A program made the translations under genes and the position numbers. The notes under the pieces are model-generated. The model was not told the DNA's origin. It ran no database searches and saw nothing but the letters and a program-made list of their open reading frames with translations. This document shows positions 7,070 to 14,645 of a stretch of 44,923 nt of DNA, piece after piece. Location: positions 1-44,923 of the forward strand of contig CAAGMR010000061.1 in assembly GCA_900771085.1 (NCBI GenBank). Reading direction: 5' to 3'. The DNA comes from Clostridia bacterium. Its GTDB lineage: Bacteria > Bacillota > Clostridia > Oscillospirales > Acutalibacteraceae. The stretch's first letter is position 1, and the number at the start of each line of letters is the position of its first letter.

Positions 7070-8110
7070 TTACCAAATACCGAGAACCTTCTGCAACACA
7101 AGACTCACGCCTGCGATTCCCACCCAGCAGCAGAAACCGAGAGCAAGTGGCTTACCGCCGGTCTTGACGAGTTTCACGATATCTGTATTAAGTCCAATTG
7201 CCGCCATGGCAAGGACAATGAGGAATTTACTCAAGGTCTTGAGCGGAGCGAAAACTGTTACAGGAACACCAAAGTGAACTGCAACTGTTGTCACAACGGA
7301 AGCAAGAACGAAGTAAAGAATGAACATTGGGAAAGCACGCTTTAAGCTGAACTTGTTCTCCCCTTCGAGGCCCTCTTTCTTTGCCTTTCTTGCCTTTACA
7401 AGTGCAAGCACAAGAGTAATAGGAATAATAGCAAGTGTTCTTGTAAGTTTTACCGTAACTGCCTTATCAAGGGTTGCAGAGCCGAGCCCATAGAGAGTAT
7501 CCCAGGTTGAAGCTGCGGCAGTAACAGATGAAGTATCGTTAACTGCAGTGCCTGCAAATATACCAAATGCATCTCCGCTTGTTGTGTCGAAGCCCAGAAG
7601 ACCGCCGAGAGTCGGAAAAAGCAAGGCAGCCAGAACATTGAAGAAGAATATAACGGAGATAGCCTGAGCTACTTCGTCATCGTCTGCATCAACGACCGGT
7701 GCGGTTGCGGCAATAGCCGAACCGCCACAGATAGAAGAGCCGACGCCAATCAGCGTTGCTGTATTGGCAGGCATCTTAAGAATTTTCTGCAGCAAAAATG
7801 CTATAATCAGAGATGTTGAGATAGTACATACTATTATTGGCAAGGACTGTTTTCCGGTTTTTAAAATTATGCCAAGGTCAAGACCGAAGCCAAGGAAAAT
7901 GACAGCAAGCTGCAATATCTTCTTAGAGGTAAAAGAAACGCCCTTTTTGAAAGGTTCCATGTTCTTTATTGGAATGGCAATAACCATTCCGGCGAGGATT
8001 GCAATTACAGCGCCACCAATAACCGGGAATGTATTACCCAGGAACCATGAAGGAATCGCAATGCAAAGGCAAAGAAGAATTCCTTTGTAATTGTCTTTAA
8101 TAAAAGTCAT
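7070..8110 (-). CDS. yeiH: YeiH-family (UPF0324) membrane transporter
   Basis: 346 residues with about ten membrane segments. Characteristic are the opening 'IPSWFLGNTFPVIGGAVIAILAGMVI', the repeated 'LIGVGSSICGGSAIAATAPVV' with acidic 'DADDDEVAQAISVIFFFN', and 'GTAVNDTSSVTAAAS'. The family is annotated as a putative sulfate exporter and is often controlled by a LysR regulator next door; none is present here. ATG 8110 is chosen because GGATGG lies seven bases upstream; the longer start at 8125 has no ribosome site. It is divergent from the DUF3737 operon across a palindromic operator-like region (8143-8162). Confidence 0.85.
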   Translation of the reverse strand: MTFIKDNYKGILLCLCIAIPSWFLGNTFPVIGGAVIAILAGMVIAIPIKNMEPFKKGVSFTSKKILQLAVIFLGFGLDLGIILKTGKQSLPIIVCTISTSLIIAFLLQKILKMPANTATLIGVGSSICGGSAIAATAPVVDADDDEVAQAISVIFFFNVLAALLFPTLGGLLGFDTTSGDAFGIFAGTAVNDTSSVTAAASTWDTLYGLGSATLDKAVTVKLTRTLAIIPITLVLALVKARKAKKEGLEGENKFSLKRAFPMFILYFVLASVVTTVAVHFGVPVTVFAPLKTLSKFLIVLAMAAIGLNTDIVKLVKTGGKPLALGFCCWVGIAGVSLVLQKVLGIW

Positions 8111-8142
8111 ATATTCGCCATCCATAATTAATTTTTAAAGAG

Positions 8143-8162
8143 TTTAACACATATGGGTTAAA
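8143..8162. promoter_or_regulatory. 20-bp near-palindrome between divergent operons
   Basis: TTTAAC and GTTAAA arms flank a CATATG-containing centre; 18 of 20 positions are symmetric. It overlaps the -35 of the rightward promoter and sits about 33 bases before the yeiH start, where an operator for a dimeric repressor would be expected. Confidence 0.4.
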
Positions 8163-8173
8163 TATGGTATATT
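8144..8173 (+). promoter_or_regulatory. Promoter for the DUF3737-thioesterase operon
   Basis: TTAACA (8144-8149), an 18-base spacer, TATATT (8168-8173). Transcription would begin near 8180, which rules out the upstream ATG at 8178 as a usable start and supports ATG 8202 with its AAGGAG. Confidence 0.5.
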
Positions 8174-8201
8174 TTTAATGACAAATAGTAAGGAGTCACA
8201 C

Positions 8202-9059
8202 ATGAATATTATTACTAACAAAACCTTTGATGAGGAACGCGCTCTTTACGGCCTTAAAAACGTCAGTGTTATTGATTGTAAATTCGATGGACCGGCAGAC
8301 GGAGAATCTGCATTTAAAGAAACAGCCGGCCTTACAGTCAGCAACTGTTTCTTCAACTTGCGCTATCCGTTCTGGCACTGTGACAATACCGTTATCACCG
8401 ATTCTGAGATGACTGAGCTCTGCAGAGCTGCTCTCTGGTATGATAATGGCATTACCATTAAAAACACAAAGATGAACGGCATAAAAGCTCTCAGAGAATG
8501 TACAGATATTACACTTGAGAATGTTGAAGCTGATTCTCCGGAATATCTTTGGAGATGTTATGGAGTAAAGATCAGGGACAGTAAGATTCTCCAGTCTGAA
8601 TATCCTTTCTTCCAGTGCAAGGATCTCGACATCGATAACCTTTACATGAAAGGCAAGTATTCTTTCCAGTATGTTGAGAATGCAATTATCAGAAATTCTG
8701 AGCTCGACACAAAGGATGCATTTTGGCACAGCAAAAACATTACGGTTTATGACAGCGTAGTTAAGGGAGAATACCTCGGCTGGTACTCCGAAAACCTCAA
8801 ATTCGTAAACTGTAAGATTATCGGCACTCAGCCACTCTGCTACTGCAAGAATCTTATTCTTGAGAACTGCGAAATGATTGATACCGATCTCTGCTTTGAA
8901 CGCAGCGAAGTAAAGGCAACAATCAACGGCACCATCCTTAGTGTTAAGAATCCTATTTGCGGTGAAATCACCAGTGACGCTATCGATGAAATCATCATGG
9001 AACCTGAATTTGTGAACCCTGATGATACAAAATTCTACTACAATACAATGGCAATATAA
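8202..9059 (+). CDS. DUF3737 right-handed beta-helix protein
   Basis: 285 residues. The start 'NKTFDEERALYGLKN' and 'FDGPADGESAFKE', then 'FFNLRYPFWH', match the DUF3737 family. The chain is built of about 22-residue rungs alternating short beta strands with recurring W/F, C and N positions ('YLWRCYGVKIRDSKI', 'YPFFQCKDLDIDNL', 'AFWHSKNITVYDS', 'YLGWYSENLKFVNCKI'), as in pectate-lyase-like beta-helices. There is no signal peptide, so it is cytoplasmic. Family members occur in many Bacillota and Bacteroidota without a known activity. ATG 8202 lies six bases after AAGGAG. First gene of a two-gene operon; the thioesterase follows after nine bases. Confidence 0.88.
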   Translation: MNIITNKTFDEERALYGLKNVSVIDCKFDGPADGESAFKETAGLTVSNCFFNLRYPFWHCDNTVITDSEMTELCRAALWYDNGITIKNTKMNGIKALRECTDITLENVEADSPEYLWRCYGVKIRDSKILQSEYPFFQCKDLDIDNLYMKGKYSFQYVENAIIRNSELDTKDAFWHSKNITVYDSVVKGEYLGWYSENLKFVNCKIIGTQPLCYCKNLILENCEMIDTDLCFERSEVKATINGTILSVKNPICGEITSDAIDEIIMEPEFVNPDDTKFYYNTMAI

Positions 9060-9068
9060 GGAGAAAAC

Positions 9069-9467
9069 ATGACAGACCTTGAAAGAGCTCGCGAATTCTT
9101 CGCGAATGATAAATATGCGACTTCTACAACCGGAATCGTTATCGACGAAGTTGCACCAAACTATGCACATTGCACTCTGAAGCTTGATGACCGCCACCGC
9201 AACGGACTCGGTGCGGTAATGGGCGGTGTGTATTACACCATGGCAGACTTTGTCTTTGCTGTTTCCACCAATACATTTAACGCGCCTACAGTTACAACCA
9301 CCAGTCAGATTGAATACTTAAGACCGCTTAGGGGCGACACTATGATTGGTGAAAGCGAATGTATAAAAGACGGAAAGACAATGTGTTTCTTCCAGGTAAA
9401 AATCAGCGATGGAGAAGGCAACCTTGTTGCCCTTGTCAACACAACAGGAAATCATTTACCAAAATAA
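9069..9467 (+). CDS. PaaI-type hotdog-fold thioesterase
   Basis: 132 residues, the usual length of a single hotdog domain. 'HRNGLGAVMGGVYYTMADFVFAV' corresponds to the conserved helix segment (H-x-N-x-x-G-x-x-x-G-G) that holds the catalytic acid and the CoA thioester in PaaI/4HBT enzymes; here the acid is the Asp of 'MADF'. It should hydrolyse short- or medium-chain or aromatic acyl-CoA in the cytoplasm. Ribosome site GGAGAAAAC directly follows the DUF3737 stop. The window also holds an arylacetate-CoA ligase (34.8-36.1 kb), so phenylacetyl-type CoA is one possible substrate, by inference only. Confidence 0.85.
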   Translation: MTDLERAREFFANDKYATSTTGIVIDEVAPNYAHCTLKLDDRHRNGLGAVMGGVYYTMADFVFAVSTNTFNAPTVTTTSQIEYLRPLRGDTMIGESECIKDGKTMCFFQVKISDGEGNLVALVNTTGNHLPK

Positions 9468-9470
9468 AAA

Positions 9471-9494
9471 AGACCGGAGATTAATCTCCGGTCT
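9471..9494. terminator. Bidirectional terminator between thioesterase and purC
   Basis: AGACCGGAGATT (9471-9482) and AATCTCCGGTCT (9483-9494) form a perfect 12-bp stem, with A-runs on the left and TTTT on the right. Both convergent transcripts can end here. Confidence 0.9.
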
Positions 9495-9504
9495 TTTACT
9501 TTTA

Positions 9505-10386
9505 TTATAACTGCTTTCCTGTGAGAAGTTCGTAACCTTCGAGGTACTTGCCGATTGTCTTCTGAGCAATATCCTCAGGAAGAGTCCAGTTGTTGTCAGG
9601 ATTAGCCTTGAGCCAGTCACGAGCAATCTGCTTGTCAAATGAAGGCTGGGACTGTCCAGGTGTGTAACCTTCTGCAGGCCAGAAACGTGAGCTGTCAGGA
9701 GTAAGCATTTCGTCACCAAGAACGATGTTGCCATTCTCATCAAGACCGAACTCAAACTTTGTATCAGCTATGATGATACCCTTTTCAAGAGCATAGTCTG
9801 CACATTTCTTATAAAGTGCAATTGTGAGGTCGCGAAGCTGAGCTGCGTACTCCTCTCCCTTGCCCGGATAATACTTTTCAAGATGAGCAATTGACTGCTC
9901 ATATGAAATGTTTTCGTCATGGTCGCCGATTTCAGCCTTGGTTGATGGTGTGTAGATTGGTTCAGGGAGTTTATCTGACTCCTTGAGGCCTTCCGGAAGA
10001 ACGATACCGCAAACTGTACCATCCTTCTGATAACTTGCCCAACCTGAACCGGTGATATAACCACGAACGATACATTCAACTGGAAGCATTTCGAGCTTAC
10101 GGCACATCATTGAGTTTCCATCAAACTTAGGCTGTCTGAAGAATTCAGGCATATCATTAACGTCTACGGAAATCATATGGTTAGGAACGAGATCCTCTGT
10201 CATGTCAAACCAGAACTTTGACATCTGAGTAAGAACTGTGCCCTTCTTTGTAATGATATTGTTAAGGATGACATCGAAGCAGCTGATACGATCAGTTGCA
10301 ACCATAATAAGGCTGTCTCCGTTATCATAGATTTCACGAACCTTACCTTCTTTAATAGGCTTGATTGTCTCACATGTGCAGCTCAT
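9505..10386 (-). CDS. purC: SAICAR synthetase (PurC)
   Basis: 293 residues. It ligates aspartate to CAIR with ATP, giving SAICAR, in de novo purine synthesis. Signatures: 'EGKVREIYD' at the N-terminal ATP site, 'ECIVRGYITGSGW', and 'LGDEMLTPDSSRFWPAEGY' near the end. ATG 10386 has GGAGGT five bases upstream; the 25-residue longer reading crosses the promoter and is rejected. It stands alone, not in a pur operon. PurB, the next enzyme in the pathway, is at 31.5-32.9 kb. Confidence 0.96.
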   Translation of the reverse strand: MSCTCETIKPIKEGKVREIYDNGDSLIMVATDRISCFDVILNNIITKKGTVLTQMSKFWFDMTEDLVPNHMISVDVNDMPEFFRQPKFDGNSMMCRKLEMLPVECIVRGYITGSGWASYQKDGTVCGIVLPEGLKESDKLPEPIYTPSTKAEIGDHDENISYEQSIAHLEKYYPGKGEEYAAQLRDLTIALYKKCADYALEKGIIIADTKFEFGLDENGNIVLGDEMLTPDSSRFWPAEGYTPGQSQPSFDKQIARDWLKANPDNNWTLPEDIAQKTIGKYLEGYELLTGKQL

Positions 10387-10426
10387 AAAATACCTCCAAA
10401 TCGCCACTTTTGAAATTGATATAGAT

Positions 10427-10455
10427 AATATACTAGTAAACGGAAATTCCTGCAA
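10427..10455 (-). promoter_or_regulatory. Promoter for purC
   Basis: Minus strand TTGCAG (10455-10450), a 17-base spacer, TATATT (10432-10427). The -35 is part of the right arm of a hairpin (10444-10479), so the terminator-like hairpin of the upstream unit and the purC promoter overlap. Confidence 0.65.
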
Positions 10456-10479
10456 GCCCAAAAGGACTTGCAGGAATTT
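10444..10479. terminator. Hairpin after the SGNH-hydrolase operon
   Basis: AAATTCCTGCAAG (10444-10456) and CTTGCAGGAATTT (10467-10479) are perfectly complementary around a short inner extension. On the minus strand it follows the SGNH-hydrolase stop by 57 bases but lacks a clean U-tract; on the plus strand it is followed by ATTTTAC. Terminator is the likely role. Confidence 0.5.
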
Positions 10480-10536
10480 ATTTTACGCGAATTTATTTTT
10501 TAATCTTGGGCCTGAAAAGGGACAATTTTTTAATCT

Positions 10537-11595
10537 TTAAAAGCCGAGAGCAGCCTCTACTCTGCCGGCAAGGATACGATGTGATTTAGCGGTTGGGTGA
10601 GGGTTGAATCCGCTTTCATCGTATGTAAGGTTTTCGTAGAGAGGAAGTGTTGTCTCATTACTCATGAGTTCAATTCCGTCTGTGTCTACGAAGATGTAGT
10701 TGTCATAGAGCTTTTCATACTTAGCCTTTTCTGCGTTTACAAGGTCATAGTATGGCTGAATAGCTCTCTGAACTGCACGGTCGTTAGGAAGGAGATCCCA
10801 ACCATAGCAAGGGTTGTAGCAGCCCATGCCAACGATTGTTACGTTAGGGTTAAGCTTGAAGATCTGTCTAACAACTTCGTTATAGTTATAGAAGAAAGAG
10901 TTAAGGAATGTAAGAACTGTTTCAATCCACTGTTCCCAGTAACCGAGCCACTTATGTGGGTGTGTGAACCATGCCATAAGATAAGCGATTACGTTCTGAA
11001 GAACTACTCTGTATGAACCGTAAATTGCTACCTTCTCACGAAGAGTCTTGTCAGCATCCTTACCGTCGAAACGTCCGTCTTCTGCAATATCATAGATGCA
11101 GGCAATTGTTGGAACCCAGATATCGTCGAAACCGATATCAAGAGTAATAAGGTCAGATTCCTTTACTGCATGCTGGTATCTTGGACGAAGTTCGTCGAGA
11201 TGATCTTCTGTAATGAAGTTTTCTGAAAGCATAGCCATATCATGCTTTGTGATATAGTCTGCTGAATAGTTGCTGTCGAGAAGGAAATGGAGATCAGATG
11301 TACGGATACCTGATACACCAAGTGGGTTAAGCTTCTTAACCTTAAGGTCTTTTGCAATGATATCAGGATATGAACCCTTGATTCTCATATCAAAAAGAAC
11401 GAGTTCGTTGTGTCTGTAGTAATCCTTAAGACCAAATCCTGAGCTGGCTGAGTCGCCAAGAGATGTATATACTTTATATTTATTCTGCTTTTCCTTATTG
11501 CTTGCAGCAGCTGCAGTAGCGCTGAATACAGAAACGAAAGTGAGAACTGCAAGGAAAATTGCAATAATCTTATTGGTAATCTTTGTCTTTGTCAT
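10537..11595 (-). CDS. Secreted SGNH/GDSL-like hydrolase
   Basis: 352 residues with a signal peptide (positive 'MTKTKITNK', hydrophobic core, cleavage after 'ATAAAA' near residue 31). Block I is 'YTSLGDSASSGFG' with the nucleophile Ser49. The block III position reads 'LDIGFDDIW', with Asp where GxN normally has Asn. Block V reads 'FNPHPTAKSH' (His333), with Asn where the related remnant at 24.1 kb has Asp (LDPHPT). A fold-level match is clear, but two active-site positions are unusual, so activity may be altered. It is probably an exported esterase or lipase-like enzyme without a wall anchor. It follows the unknown secreted gene by 18 bases with GGAGG, forming an operon. Confidence 0.8.
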   Translation of the reverse strand: MTKTKITNKIIAIFLAVLTFVSVFSATAAAASNKEKQNKYKVYTSLGDSASSGFGLKDYYRHNELVLFDMRIKGSYPDIIAKDLKVKKLNPLGVSGIRTSDLHFLLDSNYSADYITKHDMAMLSENFITEDHLDELRPRYQHAVKESDLITLDIGFDDIWVPTIACIYDIAEDGRFDGKDADKTLREKVAIYGSYRVVLQNVIAYLMAWFTHPHKWLGYWEQWIETVLTFLNSFFYNYNEVVRQIFKLNPNVTIVGMGCYNPCYGWDLLPNDRAVQRAIQPYYDLVNAEKAKYEKLYDNYIFVDTDGIELMSNETTLPLYENLTYDESGFNPHPTAKSHRILAGRVEAALGF

Positions 11596-11613
11596 TATCG
11601 TGTCCTCCGAGAA

Positions 11614-12261
11614 TTAAGCAAAGATACCTTTAATCTCTGTAATGTCGTAAATTGCCTGCTCAATCATCTGTGGGCCGTTCTTTGCGAAGTAGATTGGAGA
11701 CATTACAACTGCTACAGGAATTACAGCACCGATGCCTACACCCGCAAGTGTAAGTACAAAAGCTACAAGGGTTCCGCCGACTGCAGTATCCCATCCGAGT
11801 GTTACAGCATAAACTGTTGCCTTACCGATATCGCCTGTTGCCTTATAAAGGTCGCCGATAACATACATATCTTTAAGGGCTTTATCGTTGTACTTCGCGT
11901 GAGCAATGTTTTCCTCTGTGAAAGCTTCAACTGAGCTTATTGACTCAACAACAAAGCCGTTTACAAGATGCTTTGCATTGTCAGCAGGAATTGTAGCTAC
12001 GAGGTCATAGAGACCTTCAGCGAAATCTTCTGAACCGTTCTTTTCAAGTGCCCACATTCCAACTGTAGCAAGGAATGTCTTAGGGTTTGAATCAAGAGCG
12101 ATAATGGATGAGTTTTTGATGTCTTTTACGTCTGTAGAAACTTTAACTTTCTTAGTTCCTGTTGCTTTCTTTCCGTTTGATGCAAAAGCCACAACTGAAA
12201 GGCAGCTGAGAAGCATTACAACTGAAAGAACAACAGCGATCATTTTCTTAAATGACTTCAT
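11614..12261 (-). CDS. Secreted or membrane protein of unknown function
   Basis: 215 residues; I do not recognise a family. Residues 1-28 are a signal peptide (MKSFKK, a hydrophobic run, VAFAS cleavage). The mature part begins with a Lys/Thr-rich stretch, followed by a mostly helical region with 'DFAEGLYDLVATIPADNAKHLVNGFV'. A hydrophobic segment near residues 160-195 ('LVAFVLTLAGVGIGAVIPVAVV') is probably a membrane anchor or hairpin. ATG 12261 lies ten bases after AAGGAG; the 63-residue upstream extension is low-quality and includes the promoter region. Co-transcribed with the SGNH hydrolase, so the two may act together at the cell surface. Confidence 0.7.
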   Translation of the reverse strand: MKSFKKMIAVVLSVVMLLSCLSVVAFASNGKKATGTKKVKVSTDVKDIKNSSIIALDSNPKTFLATVGMWALEKNGSEDFAEGLYDLVATIPADNAKHLVNGFVVESISSVEAFTEENIAHAKYNDKALKDMYVIGDLYKATGDIGKATVYAVTLGWDTAVGGTLVAFVLTLAGVGIGAVIPVAVVMSPIYFAKNGPQMIEQAIYDITEIKGIFA

Positions 12262-12390
12262 AATCTGCGGACTCCTTTTCAAAAAAATAATAAAAAATGA
12301 ATTCAACGCGGAGAAGTTTAATTGTTGCGATTGGTTTTTGCAATACCTAAAATACGTACAACAGGCAATTTTGTACAAATAAACAGCACA

Positions 12391-12451
12391 GGTGAGCAGA
12401 AACTCACATCGTTTATGTAAAAAGTCCATAAAGGGTGAGCGGTTGTTCACC
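12391..12451. promoter_or_regulatory. Two tandem operator-like dyads
   Basis: GGTGAGCAGAAACTCAC (12391-12407) and GGTGAGCGGTTGTTCACC (12434-12451) share GGTGAGC-R-G and TCAC, each an imperfect dyad (GTGAG/CTCAC and GGTGA/TCACC). Their centres are about 43 bp apart, close to four helical turns. They lie 130-190 bases before the secreted-protein operon, in an otherwise gene-free stretch (12262-12561) where no other feature stands out apart from weak promoter-like sequences. Confidence 0.45.
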
Positions 12452-12555
12452 TTTGGCGGACAAATCCCATAACTACGTAATTTGCGTTATCTTTAGGCTA
12501 TCTTAAAAAGAAAAAAATAAAATGTTAACAAACTTTACATGTGTAAAAATCTGCA

Positions 12556-12586
12556 TAAAAAAGCTCCTGCCGATAAGGTAGGAGCT
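12556..12586 (-). terminator. Terminator of the NSS transporter gene
   Basis: On the minus strand AGCTCCTACC (12586-12577), a short loop, GGCAGGAGCT (12571-12562) with one mismatch, then TTTTTT. It ends the transporter transcript 22 bases after its stop codon. Confidence 0.85.
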
Positions 12587-12607
12587 TTAGTGCAGCTATA
12601 TTAAGTT

Positions 12608-13999
12608 TTAGCCAATAATACCAATACCCTTAACAAGAAGGATGAGAAGCATTACAGGAGCTATAAATTTGATCATAGCATAGTAAAGTTTACGGCGCTG
12701 GAAGTTTTCTCCATTGCGTGTAACTTCGTTGATAATGTAGTCAGGCTTAGCAACCCAGCCAAAGAGGATACATGTGCAAAGAGCAAGGAATGGCATAAAG
12801 ATGTTATTACTGATGTAGTCCATAACATCAAGAATCTGAGCAACAGATCCGTTTGGAAGAGTAAGTTCGAAATAGAATACGTTGTATCCAAGACAAACAA
12901 CAAGTCCCATGATAAGAGCATAAGCAGTTACAATTACAGATGATTTCTTTCTGGACCAGTGGAACTTATCCATAAAGCTTGAAACAATTGCTTCCATGAT
13001 TGATACGGAAGATGTTACAGCAGCAAATGCAACTATAAGGAAGAAGACAAGTCCGACAACATGTCCGAGAGTACCCATCTGAGTGAAGATCTTAGGAAGA
13101 GCCACAAAGATAAGGCTTGGACCTGCTGCCATACCTTCTGTACCGCTGAAAGCAAATACTGCAGGAATAATCATGAGGCCTGCAAGGAAAGCGATGAGGG
13201 TATCGAAAAACTCAATCTGGTTGATTGACTTCATCATGTTTGAGTCTTCAGGAACATATGAACCATATGCAACCATGATACCCATGGCAACGGAGATTGA
13301 GAAGAAGAGCTGTCCCATTGCATCCATAACTACAGAAAGGATATCTCTAAAGCCCATTCCGGCAAAGCTTGGGATAAGATAAATCTTAAGACCCTGAAGG
13401 CCGGTTCTTACTGCTCCGTCAGCATCCGCATGCTTAAGAGTGAGAGAGTAGATTGAGATGCCTACAATAAGAAGGAAAAGGATTGGCATGAGAACTCGGC
13501 TGAATTTCTCAATACCCTTTTCTACACCGGCAAATACAACGAAGGCTGTAATGCCGAAGAAAATAAGCATCCAGATGATTGGTTCGGCTGTACTTGTGAT
13601 AAAGCCGCCAAAGAATCCGTCTTCTGCTGCCTGAGGTCCCTTGAAGGTGGCATATACAGAAAGGTATTTGAATACCCATCCACCAATTGCTGAATAGTAA
13701 GGTAAAATAATTACCGGTACCAGACAGGCAAAAAGGCCAACGAAACTGAATCTCTTGTCAACCTTGCCATAAGCAGTAAGAGGACCCTGACGGGTCTTAC
13801 GTCCAAGTGCTACTTCTGTTGTAAGAAGAGCAAAGCCAAAGGTAAGTGCGAGGATAAGATAAGTGAGAAGGAATACACCGCCGCCGTCCTTAGCTGCAAG
13901 GTACGGGAATCGCCAGATATTACCAAGTCCCACTGCGCTTCCGGCTGCTGCAAGGACAAATCCAATTTGTCCGGAGAAGCTGCCACGCTTTTTCTCCAT
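12608..13999 (-). CDS. Neurotransmitter:sodium symporter family transporter
   Basis: 463 residues, about 11-12 membrane helices. The first helix 'IGFVLAAAGSAVGLGNIWRFPYLA' with 'KDGGGVFLLTYLI' is the hallmark of the NSS/SNF (LeuT-fold) family, where it forms the Na+ and substrate sites; 'VVMDAMGQLFFSISVAMGIMVAYGSY' is the helix 6 region signature. It would import an amino acid with sodium. ATG 13999 follows AAAAAGGGG by nine bases; the 21-residue extension overlaps the promoter. Monocistronic and divergent from hpt. The amino acid substrate is not determinable by eye. Confidence 0.9.
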   Translation of the reverse strand: MEKKRGSFSGQIGFVLAAAGSAVGLGNIWRFPYLAAKDGGGVFLLTYLILALTFGFALLTTEVALGRKTRQGPLTAYGKVDKRFSFVGLFACLVPVIILPYYSAIGGWVFKYLSVYATFKGPQAAEDGFFGGFITSTAEPIIWMLIFFGITAFVVFAGVEKGIEKFSRVLMPILFLLIVGISIYSLTLKHADADGAVRTGLQGLKIYLIPSFAGMGFRDILSVVMDAMGQLFFSISVAMGIMVAYGSYVPEDSNMMKSINQIEFFDTLIAFLAGLMIIPAVFAFSGTEGMAAGPSLIFVALPKIFTQMGTLGHVVGLVFFLIVAFAAVTSSVSIMEAIVSSFMDKFHWSRKKSSVIVTAYALIMGLVVCLGYNVFYFELTLPNGSVAQILDVMDYISNNIFMPFLALCTCILFGWVAKPDYIINEVTRNGENFQRRKLYYAMIKFIAPVMLLILLVKGIGIIG

Positions 14000-14025
14000 A
14001 GTCAAAAACCCCTTTTTAAAAAATA

Positions 14026-14054
14026 TTGTTATGATTATATCATTTTTGTATAAT
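14026..14054 (+). promoter_or_regulatory. Promoter for hpt-purine permease, with divergent -10
   Basis: TTGTTA (14026-14031), a 17-base spacer, TATAAT (14049-14054). On the opposite strand TATAAT (14039-14034) with a poor -35 faces the symporter gene, so the two promoters are interleaved. Confidence 0.65.
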
Positions 14055-14086
14055 AAAAGCATCTTTTTTTATTAGGGGCGAAAAAA

Positions 14087-14617
14087 TTGACTGAACGTAT
14101 TGAAATGATGTTTAGTGAAGAAGAGGTAACAAGCCGAATAAAAGAGCTTGGCGCAGAGATCAGCAAAGACCTTAACGGCGAGCCTGTTAAGGTGGTATGT
14201 CTGCTAAAAGGCGCAAGCTTTTTTGCATGTGAACTTGCAAAACGCCTTGAAGGTCCTGTATACATGGACTTCATGTATGTTTCAAGTTACGGCGACGGAA
14301 CCAAATCTTCCGGCAACGTAAAAATCACAAAAGATCTTGAGTATTCTGTTGAAGGAGATAACATCCTTATCGCAGAAGACATCATCGACAGCGGAAACAC
14401 ATTACATTATATCAGCAACGAGTTTAAGAAACGCGGTGCCAAATCTGTTCGCATCTGTACTCTCCTCAGCAAGCCAAGCAGACGCGAAGTGGATGTTCCG
14501 GTTGATTACATTGGCTATGTCATTCCGGACGAATTTGTAGTAGGCTACGGCCTTGATTACGCACAAAGATATCGCAATCTCCCTTATATCGGCGTAATGC
14601 ATTTTGATGAAGATTAA
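14087..14617 (+). CDS. hpt: Hypoxanthine phosphoribosyltransferase
   Basis: 176 residues. It makes IMP or GMP from hypoxanthine or guanine and PRPP. The PRPP loop 'ILIAEDIIDSGNTL' and the N-terminal 'KVVCLLKGASFFACEL' are diagnostic; 'EFVVGYGLDYAQRYRNLPYIGV' is the conserved C-terminal segment. The start is TTG at 14087, eight bases after GGGG; the next in-frame ATG (14105) has no ribosome site. The purine permease follows after 28 bases, so uptake and salvage of the base are coupled in one operon. Confidence 0.95.
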   Translation: MTERIEMMFSEEEVTSRIKELGAEISKDLNGEPVKVVCLLKGASFFACELAKRLEGPVYMDFMYVSSYGDGTKSSGNVKITKDLEYSVEGDNILIAEDIIDSGNTLHYISNEFKKRGAKSVRICTLLSKPSRREVDVPVDYIGYVIPDEFVVGYGLDYAQRYRNLPYIGVMHFDED

Positions 14618-14645
14618 ATTCATATAAAAAGGGGATTTTTTGAAA

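Noticed and set aside
8196..9197. 333-codon antisense frame across DUF3737
   Set aside because: Its length follows from the codon composition of the beta-helix gene; no ribosome site, and it crosses into the thioesterase. The plus-strand frame has family motifs.
10387..10461. 25-residue extension of PurC
   Set aside because: It overlaps the purC promoter, and ATG 10386 has GGAGGT at the right spacing.
12262..12450. 63-codon N-terminal extension of the secreted unknown protein
   Set aside because: The signal peptide begins at ATG 12261 with AAGGAG; the extension covers the operator-like dyads and has no coding character.
14055..14086. Purine riboswitch before hpt-permease
   Set aside because: Only about 30 bases separate the -10 element from the start codon, too short for an aptamer.
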